From Parcubacteria group bacterium (GTDB lineage Bacteria > Patescibacteriota > Minisyncoccia > UBA6257 > JACRHW01): a stretch of DNA of 54,461 bases. Every line of letters starts with the position of its first letter. Position 1 is the first letter of the stretch. Position numbers and translations under genes: made by a program. Shown here in pieces: positions 49,850 through 54,461 of the stretch. The notes beneath the pieces are model-generated. The model did no database searches. It had not been told where the DNA came from and saw only the letters and a program-made list of their open reading frames with translations. The stretch lies in the NCBI GenBank assembly GCA_016217555.1, contig JACRHW010000004.1:1-54461 (forward strand). The letters run 5' to 3'.

Positions 49850-50057
49850 CACGGTATCGGTTAATAAAATTCATGGTGAGTCCGGCTATCTTTTCATCCT
49901 CTTTTGATAGATGTTGAGGGATAATTTGTACCACTTTTTTATGGACATCAATTTCCACGGCGACATTATCTCCAATTCTAAGCCCAAGCTCTTCGAGAGA
50001 CTTTTTGGGGATGGTTACTGCGGCGGATGACCCTACTTTTAACACTTTTTGTATCAT
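49821..50057 (-). CDS. AbrB/SpoVT-family antitoxin
   Basis: 78 residues. Residues 1-48 form a SpoVT-AbrB swapped-hairpin DNA-binding domain (MIQKVLKVGSSAAVTIPKKSLEELGLRIGDNVAVEID). The helical C-terminal arm (KEDEKIAGLTMNFINRYRDDLEALAKE) resembles the toxin-neutralising tail of Phd/YhfU-type antitoxins. It overlaps the Doc gene. Its promoter carries a perfect palindrome over the -10 box, the expected operator for such an autorepressor. Confidence 0.9.
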   Translation of the reverse strand: MIQKVLKVGSSAAVTIPKKSLEELGLRIGDNVAVEIDVHKKVVQIIPQHLSKEDEKIAGLTMNFINRYRDDLEALAKE

Positions 50058-50064
50058 AGGTTTT

Positions 50065-50085
50065 GATTATAATATTATTATAATC
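50065..50085. promoter_or_regulatory. operator palindrome over the antitoxin promoter
   Basis: Perfect inverted repeat GATTATAAT-ATT-ATTATAATC overlapping the -10 box of the AbrB-Doc operon. A likely binding site of the AbrB-type antitoxin. Confidence 0.7.
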
Positions 50086-50104
50086 AGTCTTCAGTACATG
50101 TCAA
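50077..50104 (-). promoter_or_regulatory. consensus promoter of the AbrB-Doc operon
   Basis: On the minus strand TTGACA (50099-50104), 16-nt spacer, TATAAT (50077-50082): a perfect match to both hexamers. Confidence 0.8.
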
Positions 50105-50149
50105 GATATTTTTTGGTATACTGGTAATGTACATTGTGCGACACATCAT

Positions 50150-51061
50150 ATGACACACATAGAACAGTTAATTAAGGATTATCTTGATTATTTGGAGATC
50201 GAGAAGAATCGGTCGATAAAAACACGGGATAATTACGAACGTTATCTAGAGCGTTTTTTGGTGTTTTCGAAGATTATAACTCCTGAGGGTATTACGCAGG
50301 AACATGTACGTCAGTTTCGGTTGTGGTTAAATCGGGTGGCTGACGAACATGGAAAAACACTCAAAAGGAATACGCAAAACTATTATGTCATTGCTCTTCG
50401 TAATTTTTTGAAATATTGTGCGAAGCGTGATGTAAAAACTCTTTCGGCTGATAAAATAGAACTTGGGAAGATGCCAGACAGGGACATCGACATTATTGAT
50501 GCAAAAGATTTGGAGCGTATGACCTCTATTAAGGAGACAGATATAAAATCGTTGCGGGATAAGGCTATTTTGGAATTGTTGTTTTCCACAGGACTTCGTG
50601 TTTCTGAACTGTGTGCTCTAAATCGCGATTCCATTGATCTTACGCGCGACGAATTTTCGGTGCGAGGTAAGGGGGGTAAGGTGCGGGTAGTATTTCTTTC
50701 TTCGACAGCAAGAGATGCCCTTAAAGAGTATAAGGGTAGGCGTGATGATATTGAGGATTCGCTCTTTATTTCATTCACCCATTCCGATCCCCCACGAGCA
50801 CGTCATCGTCTTACGACAAGGAGCGTGCAACGCATTGTGCATCACTACGCAGTAAAGGCGGGTATTGCAAAACAGACTACCCCACACAAGTTACGTCACC
50901 TCTTTGCGACTGATTTACTTATGAATGGCGCAGATTTGCGTTCCGTTCAGATGCTTCTTGGTCATGCCAATATTTCAACGACGCAGGTGTATACGCATAT
51001 CACGAATAAAGAACTTAAAGAAATTCATAGGGCATTTCATGGGAAGCGACGAGGGGGGTAA
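50150..51061 (+). CDS. tyrosine recombinase (XerC/XerD-like)
   Basis: 303 residues, typical Xer length. N-terminal SAM-like core-binding domain (about 3-95) and a catalytic domain with Arg150 (TGLRVSEL), Lys near 174-177 (RGKGGKVR), His246 and Arg249 (HKLRH), His272 (LLGHANI) and nucleophile Tyr281 (TQVYTHI). All six catalytic residues are present. It could be the chromosome dimer resolvase or an integrase; the size and VSELCALN pattern favour Xer. It is divergent from the AbrB-Doc operon and close to a tRNA cluster. Confidence 0.93.
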   Translation: MTHIEQLIKDYLDYLEIEKNRSIKTRDNYERYLERFLVFSKIITPEGITQEHVRQFRLWLNRVADEHGKTLKRNTQNYYVIALRNFLKYCAKRDVKTLSADKIELGKMPDRDIDIIDAKDLERMTSIKETDIKSLRDKAILELLFSTGLRVSELCALNRDSIDLTRDEFSVRGKGGKVRVVFLSSTARDALKEYKGRRDDIEDSLFISFTHSDPPRARHRLTTRSVQRIVHHYAVKAGIAKQTTPHKLRHLFATDLLMNGADLRSVQMLLGHANISTTQVYTHITNKELKEIHRAFHGKRRGG

Positions 51062-51111
51062 TTGTTCACTTGAGTTCGTGTCTTATATGGTATATGATTG
51101 GAGGTACGGAT

Positions 51112-51861
51112 ATGGGAAAGAACTATGTACAATTAAAAAAAGAAGCGGTACGATTGCGAAGGCGTGGTTTGAGTTATAATGTGATTAGAAAGAACGTTGG
51201 GGTTTCAAAAAGTACCTTGAGTGTTTGGTTAAAACAAATTTTGTTAAAACCAGAACAACAAAAGCGTTTATATACCAAACAAATCCAGATACTTTCGAGA
51301 GGTTCCAAAAGTCAAAAAGAAAGACGGGCTCGTGAGGTAGAAGGTATTTTACAAAAAGCGATACTGGAAATTTCTACCCCTCTTTCTCAAGACACCTATC
51401 GTCTCATGGGAGCAGCTTTGTATTGGGGTGAGGGAAGCAAAGGAAAGCGTTTTCAATTAACCAATTCTGATCCAGCCATGATAGTATTTATGGTGCATTG
51501 GATTAAGGAGGTGCTCGGTATTCCCCCAGCCTCTCTTAAGGCACGGCTTAACATCTATCCTCAACAAAGCGAAAAAGCGATAAAACGGTTCTGGTCTGAT
51601 CTTACGCACATTCCCCTTGAAAATTTTGGGAAAAGTTATATAAAGCCTTTAAGTACGGGATATAAAAAGAATAATCTCTATTACGGAACGATGCGTGTAG
51701 AAATTCCAAAGAGCGCAGATTTGCAACATAGAATACAGGGATGGATTCGGGCTGCGCTTAAAGAGGTGGTACATGAGATAGAGCATGTAGAATTAAAATG
51801 GCGTATACTCAAAGATGTAGCGCGCCCCGTAAATATAAAAAACAATCCCCCCATAGCTTAG
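51112..51861 (+). CDS. HTH protein with LAGLIDADG-like C-terminal part
   Basis: 249 residues starting at the ATG at 51112, fixed by GGAGG at 51100-51104. N-terminal helix-turn-helix (VRLRRRGLSYNVIRKNVGVSKSTLSVWLKQI, about 8-40), then a basic linker (SRGSKSQKERRAREVEG) and a region LMGAALYWGEGSKGKRFQLTNSDPAMIVFMVHWIKEVLG, whose pattern recalls a single LAGLIDADG half-site. Such HTH-plus-endonuclease-like proteins occur in phages and mobile elements. The endonuclease assignment is inference. The frame could extend to 51070 without a ribosome site. Confidence 0.75.
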   Translation: MGKNYVQLKKEAVRLRRRGLSYNVIRKNVGVSKSTLSVWLKQILLKPEQQKRLYTKQIQILSRGSKSQKERRAREVEGILQKAILEISTPLSQDTYRLMGAALYWGEGSKGKRFQLTNSDPAMIVFMVHWIKEVLGIPPASLKARLNIYPQQSEKAIKRFWSDLTHIPLENFGKSYIKPLSTGYKKNNLYYGTMRVEIPKSADLQHRIQGWIRAALKEVVHEIEHVELKWRILKDVARPVNIKNNPPIA

Positions 51862-51917
51862 TGGTAAAGCACTCGCCTCTTAAGCGATGTACCTAGGTCC
51901 GATTCCTGGTGGGGGGA
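51847..51917 (+). tRNA. tRNA-Lys(CTT)
   Basis: CCCCCCA ... TGGGGGG acceptor, anticodon loop CTCTTAA (anticodon CTT), T stem CTAGG / CCTGG. The T loop is TCCGATT rather than the usual TTCGANT. CCA not encoded. Overlaps the last codons of the gene at 51112. Confidence 0.9.
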
Positions 51918-51925
51918 CAGTATAT

Positions 51926-52010
51926 GCCCGGGTGGCGAAACTGGTATACGCACAGCATTTAAGACGCTGCGCCGAAAGGCATGCGGGTTCGACCCCCGCC
52001 TCGGGCACCA
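51926..52010 (+). tRNA. tRNA-Leu(TAA)
   Basis: GCCCGGG ... CTCGGGC acceptor, anticodon loop TTTAAGA (TAA), long variable arm CGCCGAAAGGCAT (class II), T loop GTTCGACC, encoded CCA. Confidence 0.93.
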
Positions 52011-52019
52011 AGAAAATAA

Positions 52020-52046
52020 GCTGGTTCGAGTCCGACCGGCGGTACT
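52020..52046 (+). pseudogene. tRNA 3'-end fragment
   Basis: GCTGGTTCGAGTCCGACC then GGCGGTAC: the T arm and part of an acceptor strand, with no upstream half. The T-stem pairing has one mismatch. It may be a relic of integration or deletion at a tRNA. Confidence 0.45.
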
Positions 52047-52056
52047 CTCATCTGTT

Positions 52057-52425
52057 ATGAAAAAAATAATTTTTGGAATTTTTCTCTCTGTGGTGGCTGT
52101 TGTTATACCAACATTTTTTGCCTATTCCTATCTCAAGGGGTTTCCCTTTTTTTGGAATACACAATCTGTGTGGAGTGTTGTTTTGGCATTGTGTTGGGTC
52201 CTTGTTGCTGCGGGATATTATCACCAGGGGTGGCTCGTCCATAAGGAACACACATCGAAGGATGTTTCGCTTATACTTCCCTGCACCGTTTTTATAGTAC
52301 AATGTATTTTATTCGTAAAAGGTATTCACTACCAAGACTGGTCTCTTGTGTTTGGTGCTCTTATCGTGAATTCGGGAGTACTATTTAGTATTTATAACAT
52401 TGCTAAGACAAAAAAGTTTTTTTAA
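52057..52425 (+). CDS. small polytopic membrane protein
   Basis: 122 residues with four hydrophobic helices (IIFGIFLSVVAVVIPTFFAYSYL, VWSVVLALCWVLVAAGYYH, VSLILPCTVFIVQCILFV and LVFGALIVNSGVLFSIYNI) and short charged loops. It has no recognised family. It starts 10 bp after the tRNA-fragment and ends before a good terminator at 52527-52552. Probably cotranscribed with the tRNA cluster. Function unknown. Confidence 0.75.
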   Translation: MKKIIFGIFLSVVAVVIPTFFAYSYLKGFPFFWNTQSVWSVVLALCWVLVAAGYYHQGWLVHKEHTSKDVSLILPCTVFIVQCILFVKGIHYQDWSLVFGALIVNSGVLFSIYNIAKTKKFF

Positions 52426-52526
52426 AAATGAAATTTTATGCTTCTTGTGAAAACAAAAATTGGGCTGAGTAGTATAAGATGAAAGACAGACCTCAATTTT
52501 TTTAGGACACCATTTTATATATTAGT

Positions 52527-52552
52527 AACCTACACAATGTGGGTTTTTTCTT
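52527..52552 (+). terminator. terminator after the small membrane protein gene
   Basis: AACCTACA-CAA-TGTGGGTT (8-bp stem with one G-T wobble) followed by TTTTTTC. Confidence 0.75.
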
Positions 52553-52568
52553 TTTATATAACTTCTGT

Positions 52569-52574
52569 TATAAT
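52569..52574 (+). promoter_or_regulatory. -10 box of a leaderless LAGLIDADG gene
   Basis: TATAAT 6 nt before the ATG at 52581, so transcription would begin at about the start codon. No clear -35 box. Confidence 0.5.
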
Positions 52575-52580
52575 AGTGAT

Positions 52581-53585
52581 ATGGCTGAATTAAATATATC
52601 TAAAAATATACAACGAGTTTATTTTGGGAGAGGTCGACAGGAAGAATTTCTAAATAGTATAAAGATAAGGCTTTGTATATCATGGGGTGCGTTTGCAAGA
52701 TCCTTGAATATCAATGCGAAGACATTGCAAACCTGGCGTGAAGAAAAATTTTGCATGACGCTAGAAGCTGTAAAATATCTTTGTAAAGAAGCAAAAATAG
52801 ATTTTCCTGAAAATATAGAGGTACGAGAGCCTTTTTGGTATGTGAAAAAGGCGGCACAGCTTGGAGGAATTGCGGTATATAAAAAATATGGAATTATAGG
52901 TGGTAACCCGGAGTATCGTAAGCAACAATGGCATGCATGGTGGAATAGGGTAGGTAAGCCTAAGAACCGTCATCTACCTATTCAATATCCGTTGCGATCT
53001 TCTCTATTGGCTGAATGGGTCGGTATCATGCTTGGCGATGGTGGTGTTAGTAAGATGCAAGTTACTATCACACTTCATCGCAGAGACGATCGGGAATATA
53101 TATATTTTGTCACTAAACTTATTCGTGAACTTTTTGGAGTGATTCCTGGTCTTTATAACAAAAAAGGTGATGCTGCGATGGATATTGTGGTGTCCAGGGT
53201 GTCTCTTGTTGAATTTTGTACAAAACGACTTGGTTTAGTAAGGGGTAGTAAGACGAGGCAACAGGTGGATATTCCTTATTGGGTTAAAAAGGAAAGGCAA
53301 TATTATGTAAGTTGTGTGCGTGGTCTAATCGATACAGACGGATCTGTTTTTACCCATCGTTATAAGGTAAAAAATAAAGAATATCAATATAAAAAAATAA
53401 TTTTTACAAATCGTTCAGCCCCCCTACTTCAATCGGTGTTTCTTATCCTCAAAAAAGAGGGGTTACATCCACGGAAAACAAATCAAGCCGTTTATATTGA
53501 ATCGCAACATGACGTAAGCTACTATATGAAATCAATTGGTTCCCATAATCCAAAACATTTGCAAAGGTACCAAACATCATTATAA
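52581..53585 (+). CDS. LAGLIDADG homing endonuclease-like protein
   Basis: 334 residues from the ATG at 52581. N-terminal helix-turn-helix-like segment (about 30-55, SWGAFARSLNINAKTLQTWR), then two LAGLIDADG motifs, LAEWVGIMLGDGG (143-155) and VRGLIDTDG (246-254), each ending in the acidic residue needed for metal binding. A two-motif protein should act as a monomer on an asymmetric site. It stands alone between tRNA-Leu and tRNA-Ser, not within an intron or intein. Its 3' end comes within 16 bp of tRNA-Ser and overlaps by 6 nt the antisense recombinase frame. Its message may be leaderless. Confidence 0.9.
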   Translation: MAELNISKNIQRVYFGRGRQEEFLNSIKIRLCISWGAFARSLNINAKTLQTWREEKFCMTLEAVKYLCKEAKIDFPENIEVREPFWYVKKAAQLGGIAVYKKYGIIGGNPEYRKQQWHAWWNRVGKPKNRHLPIQYPLRSSLLAEWVGIMLGDGGVSKMQVTITLHRRDDREYIYFVTKLIRELFGVIPGLYNKKGDAAMDIVVSRVSLVEFCTKRLGLVRGSKTRQQVDIPYWVKKERQYYVSCVRGLIDTDGSVFTHRYKVKNKEYQYKKIIFTNRSAPLLQSVFLILKKEGLHPRKTNQAVYIESQHDVSYYMKSIGSHNPKHLQRYQTSL

Positions 53586-54461
53586 GATGAATAAACCTTT
53601 GGAGAGGTGCCGGAGCGGTTTAACGGAGCATCCTGCTAAGATGTTGACCCTGTAAGGGGTCCGAGGGTTCGAATCCCTCCCTCTCCGCCAAGTTTTACAT
53701 TCAGCGAAATCGTAAGATGTTGCCTCGGTGCGTTGCGCCTCGACATGGTATTTTTCCGCAATTTTGAAGGCATTTTTGAAATCGCACGCCAGCGTGCGGT
53801 CGGCAATGCGGAAGTTCGAACCAATCTTTTTGAGAAAATCCCGAATCCTTTCGGGATTTTCTTGTTGAGCGTATTTTTCGGCTTGGTTGACCTCTTTTAG
53901 AAAGGCAATCATAAGTTCGAACCGATTATTGCTCTCTCGCCCAAAAGCGGATATTTTTTCTTCCAAATCCTTTTTAGCGAGAATGAGCTTGTGCTTTTTA
54001 GCGGCATATTCCGTTTGCGACAAATTGCCGTCCAGTTGTAGATCAAGCAGACGATCAAGTTTTGTTTCTATCTCCACAAGCTCATTTCTCGCTTTTTTGG
54101 CGAAAGAGCTTTCCGCTTGGGCAAGTTTCATTTTTTCTTTTTCAAAATATGCGATTGAAGCATTTGCCCAAGCGGAAGACAAAGAAACTTTTTTGATTTC
54201 CTCTTTTATTTGAGAAGTGATGGCGTCCTCTCTCGCATACCTTTGCGAACAAGGATTTTTCCGTTTGGTGCATCGTAAATAGTTATTCCCTTTTTGTGTT
54301 TCGGTGGTGATGAAACATCCACACTCCCCGCAACGGAAAAATCCTCTATACACATAAGGTTTCAGTTTTGGCGATTTTGGTTTGCTCTTGTTCGCCATCA
54401 CTTCTTGAACAGAATCAAAAAGTTTATTTGTGATAATCGGTTCATGCTTTCCGTCATATAA
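53580..54461 (-). CDS. serine recombinase, C-terminal part (runs off the window)
   Basis: The frame is open to the window edge, reading YDGKHEPIITNKLFDSVQEVM before the first in-window start; that segment is typical of the recombinase domain of large serine recombinases. Then follow a zinc ribbon (FRCGECGCFITTETQKG ... YLRCTKRKNPC) and a long coiled coil (about residues 75-175 of the visible part), both standard in this family. The catalytic N-domain lies outside. The last 30 residues (GRDSNPRTPYRV...) are the antisense translation of tRNA-Ser, so the gene reads through the tRNA. This suggests that its element is inserted at this tRNA. Confidence 0.88.
   Translation of the reverse strand, partial: LYDGKHEPIITNKLFDSVQEVMANKSKPKSPKLKPYVYRGFFRCGECGCFITTETQKGNNYLRCTKRKNPCSQRYAREDAITSQIKEEIKKVSLSSAWANASIAYFEKEKMKLAQAESSFAKKARNELVEIETKLDRLLDLQLDGNLSQTEYAAKKHKLILAKKDLEEKISAFGRESNNRFELMIAFLKEVNQAEKYAQQENPERIRDFLKKIGSNFRIADRTLACDFKNAFKIAEKYHVEAQRTEATSYDFAECKTWRRGRDSNPRTPYRVNILAGCSVKPLRHLSKGLFIL
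53601..53690 (+). tRNA. tRNA-Ser(GCT), probable attachment site
   Basis: GGAGAGG ... CCTCTCC acceptor, anticodon loop CTGCTAA (GCT), long variable arm TGACCCTGTAAGGGGTC, T arm GAGGGTTCGAATCCCTC, encoded CCA. Its 3' half overlaps the antisense end of a serine recombinase gene. Confidence 0.95.

Noticed and set aside
50150-51061. Tyrosine recombinase as the integrase of the element at tRNA-Ser
   Set aside because: Its length and motifs fit XerC/XerD, it is 2.5 kb from tRNA-Ser, and a serine recombinase directly abuts that tRNA.

Overview
The window looks like a chromosomal segment of a Candidate Phyla Radiation (Patescibacteria) bacterium, most likely a parcubacterium. This rests on gene content, not on a database match. 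Proteins are compact. The trigger factor, YidC and Jag are shortened. There is a cluster of PrgI/VirB4/VirB6/VirB2-like secretion genes, a calcium-binding thrombospondin-3-like surface protein, CofE-like and NYN proteins, and almost no metabolism. It is a core-genome region around the replication origin. Most intergenic gaps are filled by palindromic repeats, and mobile DNA enters at the right edge.

Layout. 1-9990: a hypothetical protein, tyrS, a Ca2+-repeat membrane protein, an MFS transporter with a possible switch-like leader, tRNA-Gly, clpP, a trigger factor without its ribosome-binding domain, nusA, and a hypothetical protein. 9991-18624: a short acidic gene with its own promoter and terminator, PBP1A, dnaN, a likely oriC (four DnaA boxes at 14228-14387), dnaA, then divergently rpmH, rnpA, yidC, jag, and a GIY-YIG gene sitting inside a palindromic repeat. 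18677-34175: a membrane-anchored propeller-like protein, a REP-type transposase with perfect 20-nt inverted ends, and a nine-gene type IV secretion-like cluster transcribed leftward. 34329-49378: hicB-hicA, ksgA, uvrD/pcrA, LysM-M23 peptidase, CofE-like ligase, an L,D-transpeptidase/D,D-carboxypeptidase fusion, comM, a DksA-type protein, pnp, a NYN protein, rpsO. 49418-54461: an AbrB-Doc toxin-antitoxin pair, a tyrosine recombinase, an HTH protein, tRNA-Lys, tRNA-Leu, a LAGLIDADG protein, tRNA-Ser, and the C-terminal part of a serine recombinase that reads through the tRNA-Ser gene and runs off the window.

The genes serve replication start, translation and RNA turnover, peptidoglycan synthesis and remodelling (PBP1A, LysM-M23, LDT/DD-CPase), and an envelope machine of type IV secretion type that lacks recognisable relaxase, VirD4, VirB8, VirB9, VirB10 and VirB11.

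The most striking layer is non-coding. Several families of about 90-160 bp palindromic elements fill junctions almost wall to wall. In two of them (copies at 39041, 43163, 45188 and 48189; and at 8808 and 17678) the stems change sequence between copies while staying complementary, and the loops and joining segments stay constant. That pattern suggests conserved structured RNAs or structure-selected mobile elements. Other palindromes have entered genes in frame (ksgA, tig, uvrD and several secretion genes).
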